Assembly (NCBI RefSeq): GCF_003288905.1
Contig: NZ_NHYL01000005.1
Coordinates: 1 to 64,000, forward strand
Origin: Helicobacter sp. 11-8110
GTDB taxonomy: Bacteria > Campylobacterota > Campylobacteria > Campylobacterales > Helicobacteraceae
Length of the DNA: 64,000 bases
Reading direction: 5' to 3'
Below are positions 34,575-44,051 of this stretch, piece after piece. The position numbers were made by a program, and so were the translations under genes. The notes under the pieces were generated by a model. The model did not search any database and was not told where the DNA came from. It saw nothing but the letters and a program-made list of their open reading frames with translations. The number at the start of each line of letters is the position of its first letter. Within the stretch, counting starts at the first letter, position 1.

Positions 34575-35003
34575 TTAAGATTCTTGAGAAGCTTCCTCAC
34601 TCTTTGCTTCTTCTTTTGGAGCTGTTTCCTTAGCTTCACGCGCTTCTTTTAATGGTGTCGCTTTTTTATTGTGAATAGCTCTATCTACCAAGACTTCCCA
34701 TGCTTTTTGTTCTTTTTTGCTATCGTATTTAATCACGATAAAACGCAAAATGTCTTCATTAATGCGATACAAACGCTCTAATTCTAAAACGAGTTTTGGC
34801 TCAGCTTTGAAATAAATTACAAAGTAATATCCTCGTTTATTTTTCTTGATTTCATAAGCAAGATTTCGCATTCCCATATCCAATGTCGCGCTAATTTCTC
34901 CGCCATTGTTAAGAATCGCTGCTTTATAAAAATCGATTTTTTGTGTGATTTCTTCTTGTGTCAAAGTGGGTTTTACCACAAACATAGTTTCATAAAAACG
35001 CAT
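34575..35003 (-). CDS. rpsF: 30S ribosomal protein S6
   Basis: The 142-residue protein begins [19 protein letters not shown], the S6 signature, and contains [22 protein letters not shown] charged Lys/Glu/Ala-rich tail (~105-142) extends beyond the ~100-residue core, as in related species. S6 binds S18 on the 30S platform. A good GGAGAA site precedes the ATG. A T/A-rich imperfect hairpin at about 35022-35042 separates it from holA. Confidence 0.95.
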   Translation of the reverse strand: MRFYETMFVVKPTLTQEEITQKIDFYKAAILNNGGEISATLDMGMRNLAYEIKKNKRGYYFVIYFKAEPKLVLELERLYRINEDILRFIVIKYDSKKEQKAWEVLVDRAIHNKKATPLKEAREAKETAPKEEAKSEEASQES

Positions 35004-35081
35004 TTTTTCTCCTTATGGATTCTGCCCTTTTTGCTAAAAAGAGCAAGGATTTTTTACAAGTAAAATGTAAAGCCTAAAATT

Positions 35082-36083
35082 TTATTCTAAAATAGCTTGA
35101 ATTTTAATTAAAGCGCGTAAAAATCCATTCCCTTTTGTAATTCCCCTTATTGAATCCTCATGCCACCTATTCAATACGCAAAATATCTTCAAAAATTTTT
35201 CTTGTCCTATTTGTATGGCTCTTCTTTTTTTCTTTTCTAGTAGATTTACAGGAAGTTTATAGCCCAAAACCTCTTCAGAAGTTGCATTTCCATAAAGCTT
35301 AATATGACTTGAAAATAAAAAAAGTTGAAAGAAATATTTCTGTATTTCTGCAATGAGCGGAATCTCTTCAAATCCCTGCTCCAAAAACTTTTCTAATAGA
35401 TTATTATAAGGTTTCCTATCAAAAATCAATTCCAAAATTTCTTCATAATCAACACTGCCCAAGCTATAACCTAGATTCTCAATATTTTCTGCATTAATCT
35501 CTGAATCAAAAATGGTGTATTTTCTCAATTCTGCAACACTAAGCCCCAAATCATAATTTTGCTGCTCCAAAATCTTTCTCAAAGAAAAATCCGAAATTTT
35601 CAACTCAAAGCCATTGGCATATTCGCGCAAAATCCCAAAGGCTTCACCTGCACTAAGGTTAAAAAATCGCACTTCATAAATATTCTTGCCCTTAAAACTT
35701 CCTGCTAATGCCTTGCAATCTAGTGAATACTCCGCAGCACTTTTATTTTCTGCTTGATAAAACTCTAAAATTAAATAGCCACTGCCATTTTTTTCCAAAG
35801 CTGCAATAAGCAAATCAAGCTGTTTTTTGGGAATCTTTTTGTCTGCTTTAATCCAAACAAGCGATTCCCCTCCAAAAAGAGAGCCTTGAGAAAAACAAGC
35901 CATAGCACTATTAAAATCAAATTCACTAAAATAAAAGCTATTTTTTTCACAATCTTTTTTGAGAATCTCTTGGGCTATTTTCTCTCCATAATACCCAACC
36001 AAAAATGAATCTTCACCATAGAGTAAAATCGCACGAATCTCGGTATTACTTGCAAGTTTAGAATCAAGTTCTCTTTTATACAT
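35082..36083 (-). CDS. holA: DNA polymerase III subunit delta
   Basis: HolA is the wrench subunit of the clamp loader, opening the DnaN ring. The 333-residue protein is divergent but has the delta pattern: an N-terminal ILLYGEDSFLVGYYGEKI block, a middle NLSAGEAFGILREYANGFEL helical region and a C-terminal domain with LIAEIQKYFFQLFLF. The same position (between rpsF and rnr) is held by HP1247 in H. pylori. Its ATG overlaps the rnr stop by one base. Confidence 0.82.
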   Translation of the reverse strand: MYKRELDSKLASNTEIRAILLYGEDSFLVGYYGEKIAQEILKKDCEKNSFYFSEFDFNSAMACFSQGSLFGGESLVWIKADKKIPKKQLDLLIAALEKNGSGYLILEFYQAENKSAAEYSLDCKALAGSFKGKNIYEVRFFNLSAGEAFGILREYANGFELKISDFSLRKILEQQNYDLGLSVAELRKYTIFDSEINAENIENLGYSLGSVDYEEILELIFDRKPYNNLLEKFLEQGFEEIPLIAEIQKYFFQLFLFSSHIKLYGNATSEEVLGYKLPVNLLEKKKRRAIQIGQEKFLKIFCVLNRWHEDSIRGITKGNGFLRALIKIQAILE

Positions 36084-38233
36084 TATCTGTTTTTCTTTCT
36101 TTTTCTTGGGATTTTATTTTGTTTTCTTTGCTTATTTTTCTTGGCAATTCTCAAAGCTTCTCTTCTAGCTAATTCTTTATTTTTCATGGCTTGTTTTTGT
36201 CGCTTTTGGGAAATGTATTCTGAAATCCTTAAATTTTCACCCCCAAATCCCTCGGAGAAAACCTTTACCATTCTACCATAAACCTTTGCCGTGGCAAGAT
36301 TCACTTCCAAAATCTGAATCCGTGCTTTTTGGTATTTCACGCCTTGACCATTTAGAGTTATCACCCTAGCACCCATTAAAGGAAAATCGCTCAAAGCTAC
36401 AATCAAAGGTGATTTTTCACTCACAATGATACCATCATAGATTTGTCCCAAATACTTGGAGAGATAACGCGCAAATTTTCTATCTTGAAAATCCAGCTCT
36501 ATTTGTGCCACTTCACGCTCTTGCAAACTTAATTGATCGCATAAAATAGGCAAAGAATCTTTGTATTGCTTATTTTCATTGAGTGCAACTTTGTCTTTTA
36601 AGATTCGGTGCAAAATCAAATCGCTATATCTTCGAATCGGAGAAGTAAAATGGCTATAAGCCTCAAATCCTAACCCAAAATGCCCTACATTATGACTAGC
36701 ATAACTAGCTTGTTGCATAGATTTAACAATAAGCTTATCCACTTCCCTTTGTATTTTTGCTCTTTTAGCAATGCTTTGAATCTCCAAAATCGCCTTATGC
36801 AAAGCCATTTTTGTTTTAGGGATTGCCTTGTCTCTCCAAATTCCTAAAAGCCGCAATTCTCCAAATAACTCATTTAATTTTTCCATTTTAGGTTGAGGAT
36901 GGATTCGATAGATTCCTAGCTTTAAATGATTGTCATTTTGAGCATTTTTTTGCTCTAATAGCTTAGCGCTCTCCACATTAGCAAGCAACATACACTCTTC
37001 AATTAATTGATGAGAAAGTGTTTGAGATTCAAAAGACAGCGCCCTAAGTTCTAAATTTTTATCTAGCTCTAGCTCCACCCCATCTCCTGTGAAATCAAAC
37101 CCATATTTCAAACGATTCTTGCGCAATTTTTGAGTTAATTCTTTCAAGGATAAAAGCATTGTTTGCAAAGGCTTTTTAATAGTAGCGCTTTTTTGAGTTT
37201 CAAAAAAGGCATCCACTTCTTCATAATTTAATTTTTGCTTGACTTTGATAATTGCTGCAAAAAGCTCACTATTTAATACCACCTTAGTGCGTTTATGAAG
37301 CCGAATCTTCCATACCATTGCTAAGCGATTTTTGCCCTCTTTTAGGGAACAAAGATTTTCACTCAAAGTGCGCGGTAACATTGGGATAGATTTATGTGGA
37401 AAATAAATACTAAATCCACGACTTTTTGCTTCCCCATCTAAAGGGGAATTAGGCGTTACATAATGGCTAACATCCGCAATCCCGACATAAAGCATCGCAT
37501 TATCTTGATCATAAAAAATTGCATCGTCGTGATCCTTAGCGCCAACTGGATCGATCGCACAAAAAGGCAAATGTGTAAGATTCTCACGCTCTTTAAAGTG
37601 GCTAATTTGCACTTCTTTAAAGCTTTGCGCTTGGAGTTCGGCTTGGAGACTAAAGGCTTCTCGTTTGTTGTAGAGATTAAGGGCAATAATCTCATCAATT
37701 TTGGGATCATCCAAAGTGCCTAAAATCTCCAAAACCTCTCCATTTTGTGGATTTAATTTCAAAATAGTTTGACTGGGGAGTGCCTTTAGGGATTTTTGAG
37801 AAGCTTTGATTTTATATGCTACTTCATTAGGGATAGAAATCGCAATACAATCAAGTTTGTATTTTTCCAAATAGCACACTATATTTTGTGTTCTATGTTG
37901 CAAAACTTGTAAAATTTTGGCTTTAGTCTTGCCCAATCTAGCCTTAGTAATATTTTTTGCAAGGACAATATCGCCTTTTTGTGCTCTTTGTGTGTGATTC
38001 TTCTCTATAAGCCAATCTTTTTGGTGAGAATTAAAAAGGCTACACACAAAGCCATATCCTTTTTTAGTGGGTTCAAATCTACCAATTTGGAATTTTTTAC
38101 CCAAAAAATAACGCGCTTGTTTTTTCTCTATTGCCCCATATTGTTGCAATAGGCTTATTATTTTTTTAAATTCAGGTGCTATCTCCAAATTTAGTGGGAT
38201 TCCTACTTCTATAAGTCGGACAAATTCAGTCAT
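36083..38233 (-). CDS. rnr: Ribonuclease R (3'-5' exoribonuclease)
   Basis: The 716-residue protein has cold-shock-like OB folds at the N-terminus, the RNB catalytic domain (FCAIDPVGAKDHDDAIFYD with its metal-binding aspartates, FSIYFPHKSIPMLPRTLSEN, GFEAYSHFTSPIRRYSDLI), an S1-like region and a Lys/Arg-rich tail ending RKRKKNR that helps bind structured RNA. RNase R degrades folded RNAs and takes part in rRNA turnover. In Campylobacterota it is the only RNase II-family enzyme. Overlaps the HDOD gene by 4 nt. Confidence 0.93.
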   Translation of the reverse strand: MTEFVRLIEVGIPLNLEIAPEFKKIISLLQQYGAIEKKQARYFLGKKFQIGRFEPTKKGYGFVCSLFNSHQKDWLIEKNHTQRAQKGDIVLAKNITKARLGKTKAKILQVLQHRTQNIVCYLEKYKLDCIAISIPNEVAYKIKASQKSLKALPSQTILKLNPQNGEVLEILGTLDDPKIDEIIALNLYNKREAFSLQAELQAQSFKEVQISHFKERENLTHLPFCAIDPVGAKDHDDAIFYDQDNAMLYVGIADVSHYVTPNSPLDGEAKSRGFSIYFPHKSIPMLPRTLSENLCSLKEGKNRLAMVWKIRLHKRTKVVLNSELFAAIIKVKQKLNYEEVDAFFETQKSATIKKPLQTMLLSLKELTQKLRKNRLKYGFDFTGDGVELELDKNLELRALSFESQTLSHQLIEECMLLANVESAKLLEQKNAQNDNHLKLGIYRIHPQPKMEKLNELFGELRLLGIWRDKAIPKTKMALHKAILEIQSIAKRAKIQREVDKLIVKSMQQASYASHNVGHFGLGFEAYSHFTSPIRRYSDLILHRILKDKVALNENKQYKDSLPILCDQLSLQEREVAQIELDFQDRKFARYLSKYLGQIYDGIIVSEKSPLIVALSDFPLMGARVITLNGQGVKYQKARIQILEVNLATAKVYGRMVKVFSEGFGGENLRISEYISQKRQKQAMKNKELARREALRIAKKNKQRKQNKIPRKRKKNR

Positions 38234-39048
38234 TCAATCTCACTCAAATTTTCTACAAACCCCATTTCCAACAAAGCCCTTTTAAAACCCTCTTCATCTA
38301 AACCATAAAGAGAAACATACTTAAGTGCCTCTTGAATCTGTTCCTTGCTTGCAATGCTATAAGGATTAATTAAAAAATTTACCACACGCAAGGGATAAAT
38401 ATAACATTCTAATTCTTTTGGCAACTCTGGTTTGCCCAAATAATGCACAATTTGCACCATTGTTTCTTCAAAATGCCAATGCTCAAAAAGCATTTCTAAA
38501 ATTTCAATTTGATCCATCTGCAAAACCGATCTTTCTGCTTCAATAAGGGACATACTCTTAAGCTTTTTTTCAAAGTCTTTTTCTTTATTTGTGCTTCTTA
38601 AAACATTAGCTAAAATAACCATTCCAACATGGATAATCAGCGCACAAGAAATTAAGGAATGCAATATGGGATTTTTAGATTGATGCCATTTTGCCAAAAA
38701 TATTCCCTTTAAGTTAGAAGCTTTTATAAAATCAGCTACACTCAATCCATAAGGACTTAAATCCATCTCTAATTGTGACTTTATTGCGCTTGCAATTGCT
38801 AGTCCCTTAGCCGTATAAACACCAAAAAGCATCACCGCTTGTGAGACTGAATTAATGGTTCTTGAATAACCAAATAACGGAGAATTTGCAGTTTTAATAA
38901 TATTAGCAGTCAAAAGAGGATCGCTTTCAATAATACTTGCTATCTCTCTTATGCTAACATCTTCTCGCAAACAAGCTTTTTGTAACTCCGATATTGTCTG
39001 AGGCAAGGGTGGCAAAGAATCAATTTCAGAAATTATCAAGTCTTTCAT
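38230..39048 (-). CDS. HDOD-domain signalling protein
   Basis: The 272-residue protein is essentially one HDOD domain. It starts IDSLPPLPQTISELQKAC and continues with SIREIASIIESDPLLTANII and NSPLFGYSRTINSVSQAVML, the conserved core of this HD-related family. HDOD proteins lack the catalytic HD pair and act in signalling, chemotaxis or motility control; the specific role here is not known. It is the first gene of the minus-strand run rnr-holA and diverges from hldD. Confidence 0.82.
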   Translation of the reverse strand: MKDLIISEIDSLPPLPQTISELQKACLREDVSIREIASIIESDPLLTANIIKTANSPLFGYSRTINSVSQAVMLFGVYTAKGLAIASAIKSQLEMDLSPYGLSVADFIKASNLKGIFLAKWHQSKNPILHSLISCALIIHVGMVILANVLRSTNKEKDFEKKLKSMSLIEAERSVLQMDQIEILEMLFEHWHFEETMVQIVHYLGKPELPKELECYIYPLRVVNFLINPYSIASKEQIQEALKYVSLYGLDEEGFKRALLEMGFVENLSEIE

Positions 39049-39132
39049 TATCGTTATCTTGCATTAAAATAATCTTTGCAAAATAATAGCATAAACTCCC
39101 TAAACCAAACAAATCTTTTAAAGGTATTTTGT

Positions 39133-39138
39133 TATAAT
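39133..39138 (+). promoter_or_regulatory. -10 box of the heptose operon promoter
   Basis: TATAAT at 39133-39138 lies 32 bp upstream of the hldD ATG, with AAGGAATCT as ribosome-binding site. It is the only clear promoter before hldD-hldE-gmhA. Confidence 0.6.
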
Positions 39139-39170
39139 GTAGCATTTATAAATTATCACAAGGAATCTAA

Positions 39171-40169
39171 ATGCAATACATTGATGACACCCTTGCAGGA
39201 AAACGCATTTTAATCACAGGTGGCGCTGGATTTATTGGATCTAATCTCGCGCTTTATTTTCAAAAATATCACCCCAAGTCTCAAGTGGTAGTTTTTGATT
39301 GTTTTAGAAATGGGGAAGCTTTTGAAAATGGAAATCCAAAATCGCTAGGACATTTTAAGAATCTTTTAGAATTTAAGGGTGAGGTCATCGCAGGAGATAT
39401 AAACAACAAAGCCGATTTGCAAAGATTAGAAAATATGAATTTTGATTATATCTTTCATCAAGCAGCCATTTCAGATACTACCGTGCTTAATCAAGAGCTT
39501 ATTTTGCGCAGCAACCTTAATGCCTTTAAAGATTTACTAGATTTGAGCATAAGAAGCGGAGCAAAAATGATTTATGCTTCAAGCGCAGGAGTTTATGGCA
39601 ACACTCCTGCACCAAATAGCATTGGTAGTGGCGAGATTCCAGAGAATGCTTATGGATTTTCTAAATTAATGATGGATCATCTAGCTTCCAAATATTTACA
39701 AGAAAATCCTAGTTTGCATATCGTTGGATTACGATATTTTAATGTCTATGGCGAAAATGAATTTTACAAAGGCAAAACAGCTTCAATGATTCTGCAACTT
39801 GGCTTACAAGCACTCCAAAACAAAAAAGTAAGACTCTTCAAGATGGGAGAGCAAAAACGTGATTTTGTTTATATTCAAGATGTTATTCAAGCCAATGTAA
39901 AAGCTATCAATGCTAAAAAAAGTGGCGTTTATAATGTAGGCAGTGGAAAATCAAGAAGCTATAATGATATTGTGGCTTGTTTGAAAAAAGAGCTAGGGGA
40001 ATTTGAAGTAGAATATTTTGACAATCCTTATTCTTTTTTTCAAACACACACTGAGGCTAATATCGTGCTAACAAAAGAATTTTTAGGTTATGAGCCTAGA
40101 TTCTCTTTAGAAATTGGTATCAAAAACTATCTTGATCAAATCAAAGCTATTCACGCTAAAGGCTATTAA
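39171..40169 (+). CDS. hldD: ADP-glyceromanno-heptose 6-epimerase
   Basis: HldD (RfaD) converts ADP-D-glycero- to ADP-L-glycero-D-manno-heptose, the LPS core donor. The 332-residue short-chain dehydrogenase-like protein has the NADP-binding ITGGAGFIGSNLALYFQ, the catalytic YGFSKLMMD (YxxxK), and GLRYFNVYGENEFYKGKTAS typical of this epimerase. It starts the plus-strand heptose operon and ends directly before hldE. Confidence 0.96.
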   Translation: MQYIDDTLAGKRILITGGAGFIGSNLALYFQKYHPKSQVVVFDCFRNGEAFENGNPKSLGHFKNLLEFKGEVIAGDINNKADLQRLENMNFDYIFHQAAISDTTVLNQELILRSNLNAFKDLLDLSIRSGAKMIYASSAGVYGNTPAPNSIGSGEIPENAYGFSKLMMDHLASKYLQENPSLHIVGLRYFNVYGENEFYKGKTASMILQLGLQALQNKKVRLFKMGEQKRDFVYIQDVIQANVKAINAKKSGVYNVGSGKSRSYNDIVACLKKELGEFEVEYFDNPYSFFQTHTEANIVLTKEFLGYEPRFSLEIGIKNYLDQIKAIHAKGY

Positions 40170-41693
40170 TTGAAACCCAATATTTTAGTCATTGGGGATT
40201 TGATTTTAGATCATTATATTTGGGGCAAATGCGAAAGAATCTCCCCAGAAGCTCCCGTGCAGGTGATTGAAGTTGCCAAAGAAACACTCAACCTAGGAGG
40301 CGCTTGTAATGTCGCAAACAACCTCATCGCCCTAGATTGCAATGTGTTTATCTGTGGAATGGCAGGTGTTGATAAGGCAGGTGAGGATCTCAAAAACAAG
40401 CTAGAATCACTTCATATCAACACTCAAGGAATCCACTTTAGCAAGAATCGACCCACCACGCAAAAATCCCGCATCATCGCTTCACATCAACAAGTTGTGC
40501 GTGTAGATAGAGAAGATAAAAGCCTAATTGACAAAGAAGCAGAACAATTTATTTTAGAATCTGCCAAAAAATTAATCAAGCATTCCAGAATTCATTGTAT
40601 CGTTTTATCTGATTATCAAAAAGGTGTTTTAAGTCAAAATCTCACTCAAAGTCTCATTCAACTTGCTTGTGATTCTAAACTTAAGATTCTCATTGATCCA
40701 AAGGGTAAAGATTACTCCAAATATCAAGGTGCTACTCTGCTAACCCCAAACAAAAAAGAAGCCACTGAGGCTACAGGAATCCAAATAAAAGATGATTCTT
40801 CACTGCTCCTAGCTCTCCAAAAGCTCAAAGAGATTTGCCATCTTGAATATTCACTCATCACCTTAAGTGAAGATGGAATTGGTATCTTAAAAGACGGATT
40901 ACACAAAATCCCAACTATTGCCAAAGAAGTTTTTGATGTAACGGGCGCTGGAGACACCGTTATTGCAGCTTTAGCTTTTATGCTTGCAAAAGAAGAAGAT
41001 ATTCTCTCTAGTCTTCACTTTGCTAATGCCGCAGCAGCTGTGGTGGTAGGCAAAGTCGGATCAGCAACGGCTAATAAGCAAGAAATTTTAAATTACCTTA
41101 GAGACAATCATCTCTTAGATTCTCTCTCCAAAGAAATTCCAAAGATTCTTAATACTAATCTTGCTGATTCCAAATTTTTGCCACATTTGCAGAGAATCTC
41201 ACAAAAACAAAAGCCAATGGCTCTTGACTCTAAATTTATAAAATCTAATGATTTTGCCTTATTTTTGGACTTTTTACAAACCTTAAAGTCGCAAGATTTT
41301 AAAACTATTTTTACCAATGGCTGTTTTGATATTTTGCATTTTGGACACATTAGCTATCTCAATAAAGCTCGTGAATTAGGAGATTTGCTTATTATTGGAT
41401 TAAATAGCGATTCTTCTATCAAGCGGCTTAAAGGTGATGAGCGCCCAATCAACTCTCAAGAGGATAGAGCCGCACTGCTGTGTGCATTAGAATGTGTAGA
41501 TTTTGTTATTATCTTTGATGAAGATACACCGCTTAATCTCATTAGCCAAATTAAACCTGATATTTTAGTTAAAGGCGCAGATTATGCCAATAAAAAAATA
41601 GTTGGAAGCGACCTTGTTAAAGAAGTGCGTTTAATTGAATTTATAGAAGGCAAAAGCACTAGTGCAACAATAAAAAAAATCAAAAAGGAATAA
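40170..41693 (+). CDS. hldE: Bifunctional heptose-7-phosphate kinase / heptose-1-phosphate adenylyltransferase
   Basis: The 507-residue protein fuses two domains. Residues ~1-320 form a ribokinase-type sugar kinase (ending in [17 protein letters not shown], the anion-hole motif) that phosphorylates heptose 7-phosphate at C1. Residues ~365-507 form a nucleotidyltransferase with [16 protein letters not shown] (HxGH) that adds AMP. The start is TTG at 40170, immediately after the hldD stop; no better start is seen. The product of its kinase half, or ADP-heptose itself, is the innate-immune trigger recognised by ALPK1/TIFA in host cells. Confidence 0.95.
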   Translation: MKPNILVIGDLILDHYIWGKCERISPEAPVQVIEVAKETLNLGGACNVANNLIALDCNVFICGMAGVDKAGEDLKNKLESLHINTQGIHFSKNRPTTQKSRIIASHQQVVRVDREDKSLIDKEAEQFILESAKKLIKHSRIHCIVLSDYQKGVLSQNLTQSLIQLACDSKLKILIDPKGKDYSKYQGATLLTPNKKEATEATGIQIKDDSSLLLALQKLKEICHLEYSLITLSEDGIGILKDGLHKIPTIAKEVFDVTGAGDTVIAALAFMLAKEEDILSSLHFANAAAAVVVGKVGSATANKQEILNYLRDNHLLDSLSKEIPKILNTNLADSKFLPHLQRISQKQKPMALDSKFIKSNDFALFLDFLQTLKSQDFKTIFTNGCFDILHFGHISYLNKARELGDLLIIGLNSDSSIKRLKGDERPINSQEDRAALLCALECVDFVIIFDEDTPLNLISQIKPDILVKGADYANKKIVGSDLVKEVRLIEFIEGKSTSATIKKIKKE

Positions 41694-41695
41694 AA

Positions 41696-42265
41696 ATGCA
41701 AGCACATATTTTAAATGAAATCCAATCTCACTTGCAAACCACTCAAAAAATGTCAAGTCTTGTTGATTCTATTCAAGAAGCTGCTAACCTTGCTATTACA
41801 ACACTTCAAAATGGAGGCAAGATTCTCATTTGTGGTAATGGTGGAAGTGCAGCTGATTCTCAACATATTGCAGCTGAACTTACAGGACGCTACAAAAGAG
41901 AGCGAAAAGGCTTAAGTGCCATAGCCCTAACAACAGACACAAGTGCTTTAACTGCTATTGGAAATGACTATGGTTATGATTTTGTTTTTTCTAGGCAATT
42001 TGAAGCACTTGCTAAAAAAGGTGACTTGCTATGGGGAATCTCTACAAGTGGTAATAGCACCAATGTTTTAAACGCTATGCGATGCGCCAAAGAAATGGAA
42101 TGTAAGATTCTAGGATTTAGTGGCAAAGATGGCGGAGAAATGAAAAAATGGTGCGATCTCTTGCTTCTTTCTCCTAGTGATGATACACCAAGGATTCAAG
42201 AAATGCATCTTTTAATGGCTCATATTATTTGTGATTTGATTGAAAAAGCGACAATGAAGGCTTAG
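41696..42265 (+). CDS. gmhA: Sedoheptulose-7-phosphate isomerase
   Basis: GmhA starts ADP-heptose synthesis by isomerising sedoheptulose 7-phosphate. The 189-residue SIS-domain protein contains [20 protein letters not shown], the zinc/substrate loop [18 protein letters not shown], and the C-terminal [15 protein letters not shown] helix with catalytic Glu and His. It follows hldE by 2 bp. With hldD, hldE and gmhB at 32394 the pathway is complete in this window. Confidence 0.96.
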   Translation: MQAHILNEIQSHLQTTQKMSSLVDSIQEAANLAITTLQNGGKILICGNGGSAADSQHIAAELTGRYKRERKGLSAIALTTDTSALTAIGNDYGYDFVFSRQFEALAKKGDLLWGISTSGNSTNVLNAMRCAKEMECKILGFSGKDGGEMKKWCDLLLLSPSDDTPRIQEMHLLMAHIICDLIEKATMKA

Positions 42266-42268
42266 GTT

Positions 42269-42709
42269 TTGTTTTTTCAAAAAACCATAGAATCCTGCCA
42301 TACAAAGCAGATTAATCTTACTAGTGAAATACTAAAAATTCTCCAAACAAGTGGGATTGCTGCAAATCTTGCTGATTTGACATTAGATGAAAATGGAATC
42401 TATTTACCACTTCCCAATCAAACCACCACAAAAGTGATGCTCTACCAAGCCAAGATTCAAGAATCACTTTTTCGCACTCAAGGAGAACCACTCGTGCATC
42501 TAAGCGCCTGTGGTGAAAGCCTAAAAAACTACAAAAATGCTGATTTTCTAGCTATTATCCGCACTGATATGCAGTTTTTTTTAGGTATTTACTCTCACAA
42601 AATTCAAACTAAAATCTTTAATCAAAAGCCTCTTAATCTCTGCCCACACTGCCACAATCTACTTCATCGCTCCTATCAAGGCAATTTACAACTTTTCTTT
42701 GAAAAATAG
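42269..42709 (+). CDS. Hypothetical protein at the end of the heptose operon
   Basis: The 146-residue product has no family I recognise. Its C-terminus carries CPHCHNLLHRSYQG, a possible half zinc ribbon, and there is no signal peptide or membrane segment. The start is TTG at 42269, four bases after the gmhA stop and close to an AGG, so its exact N-terminus is uncertain. Placement 3 bp behind gmhA suggests co-transcription with the ADP-heptose genes. Confidence 0.65.
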   Translation: MFFQKTIESCHTKQINLTSEILKILQTSGIAANLADLTLDENGIYLPLPNQTTTKVMLYQAKIQESLFRTQGEPLVHLSACGESLKNYKNADFLAIIRTDMQFFLGIYSHKIQTKIFNQKPLNLCPHCHNLLHRSYQGNLQLFFEK

Positions 42710-42712
42710 ACT

Positions 42713-43495
42713 TCATTGATACCTATCTAAATCTAAACTTTTTATACCATTTTCACCACATACGCGACATTTTAAGTTGCGCTTAATGTTAATTTTACGA
42801 AATTCCATATCCCGCACATCACAAGTTAAAAATTGATCAAAAAGTGGCTTACCAACTCCTGTAATGATTTTTATCGCTTCATTGGCTTCAATACAGCCAA
42901 AAAGCCCAGCAACTGCACCCAAGATTCCTACACTTGCGCCTATTGGAACTTCTCCTTGTGGTGGAGAATCAAATAAACACGCATAACAAGCACTTTCCTT
43001 TGGCTTTATACTCATTGCCTGTCCGCAAAAATGCAAGGCACTCGCTCTAACTAGAATCTTGCCCCCAAGCACACAAGCATCATTAAGCAAAAACTTTGAA
43101 GCAAAGGCATCTGTAGCCTCTATGACAAGATCATAATCCTTAATAATCCCTAAAATATTACTCACATTTAACCGCTCTTTGTAAATGTTAATTTTAATTT
43201 TGGGATTGAGTGATTCTAGCTTTTCTTTAGCTGAGAGTGCTTTGTTTTTTTCTAAATCCTTTGTTGTGTGCAAAATTTGTCTTTGAAGATTGCTCAAATC
43301 CACATTATCGCCATCGCAGATTCCAATCTCGCCAATCCCAGCAGCAGCTAAATAAAATAAAACTGGAGAACCAAGCCCACCAGCACCTACTACAAGCACT
43401 TTAGCGTTTTTTAGCTTTTGTTGCCCTTCTTCCCCAACTCCACTTAATAAAATATTACGATTGTATCTTTCTAATTCTTCTTGAGTAAATAACAT
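42713..43495 (-). CDS. ThiF/MoeB/HesA-family adenylyltransferase (E1-like)
   Basis: The ~260-residue E1-like protein begins RYNRNILLSGVGEEGQQKL and has the ATP-binding VLVVGAGGLGSPVLFYLAAA, the DGDNVDLSNLQRQ adenylation segment, and a zinc site formed by ACYAC (middle) and CRVCG (C-terminus). Such enzymes adenylate the C-terminal Gly-Gly of ThiS or MoaD for sulfur transfer in thiamin or molybdopterin synthesis. Which partner it uses cannot be told here; no thiS or moaD is adjacent. ATG at 43495 behind AAAGGA is preferred over the TTG at 43522. Confidence 0.88.
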   Translation of the reverse strand: MLFTQEELERYNRNILLSGVGEEGQQKLKNAKVLVVGAGGLGSPVLFYLAAAGIGEIGICDGDNVDLSNLQRQILHTTKDLEKNKALSAKEKLESLNPKIKINIYKERLNVSNILGIIKDYDLVIEATDAFASKFLLNDACVLGGKILVRASALHFCGQAMSIKPKESACYACLFDSPPQGEVPIGASVGILGAVAGLFGCIEANEAIKIITGVGKPLFDQFLTCDVRDMEFRKINIKRNLKCRVCGENGIKSLDLDRYQ

Positions 43496-43632
43496 AATAA
43501 TCCTTTTCTCTAAAAAACCCAATTTTATCGAATCATCTTTGTTGCCTAAAATTTACGCACAAAATTGTATCGTTTTAAGCTTAATATCTTTATGTTTTAA
43601 TTTTTTTATAAAGAATAAAAAGTTATATTTCT

Positions 43633-43656
43633 ATATATGAATAAATATTCATATAT
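43633..43656. promoter_or_regulatory. ArsR/SmtB-type operator upstream of the metal-export genes
   Basis: Two perfect 11-bp half-sites, ATATATGAATA (43633-43643) and its complement (43646-43656), flank a 2-bp AA centre. This is the 12-2-12-like palindrome recognised by SmtB/CzrA/CadC-class repressors, 47 bp before the arsR-family ATG. A further half-site-like ATTCATA follows. Autorepression relieved by Zn, Cd or Co is the expected mode. Confidence 0.72.
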
Positions 43657-43703
43657 TCATACTTTTATTAATTTTATATTTTAAACAATATTAAGGGAAA
43701 TAG

Positions 43704-44036
43704 ATGCAAGAGCTTGATTCAGAACGACTTTTAAATATTTTAAAAAAACTCCCCAAAGAAGAATTGCTTTATGAGTTAGCAGAATTTTTTAAAATTTTTG
43801 GTGATTCTTCGCGCATTCGCATCCTTTCTTTACTTCAGCAAGAAAAACTTTGTGTGGGAGAAATTTCAGAACTTTTAAACCTCTCTCCCTCCGCTGTTTC
43901 TCACCAACTTAGAATCCTACGCCAAGCAAGACTTGTGCGGTATAAAAAAATTGGCAAAGAAGTGTTTTATGAACTTGATGATGACCATATTGAAAAAATC
44001 TTTGAACAAGGTTTAGAGCATATTCAAGAAATGTAA
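43704..44036 (+). CDS. ArsR/SmtB-family metal-sensing repressor
   Basis: The 110-residue winged-helix protein has the core KIFGDSSRIRILSLLQQEKLCVGEISELLNLS and the recognition segment SPSAVSHQLRILRQARLVRY, followed by VFYELDDDHIEKIFEQGLEH. The terminal helix carries Asp-Asp-x-His and His-Ile-Gln-Glu, matching the alpha-5 metal site of zinc and cobalt sensors; a CxC site for arsenic is absent. It precedes the cadA-like ATPase by 15 bp and lies behind a palindromic operator. Confidence 0.9.
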   Translation: MQELDSERLLNILKKLPKEELLYELAEFFKIFGDSSRIRILSLLQQEKLCVGEISELLNLSPSAVSHQLRILRQARLVRYKKIGKEVFYELDDDHIEKIFEQGLEHIQEM

Positions 44037-44051
44037 TATAAGGAGAAAACA

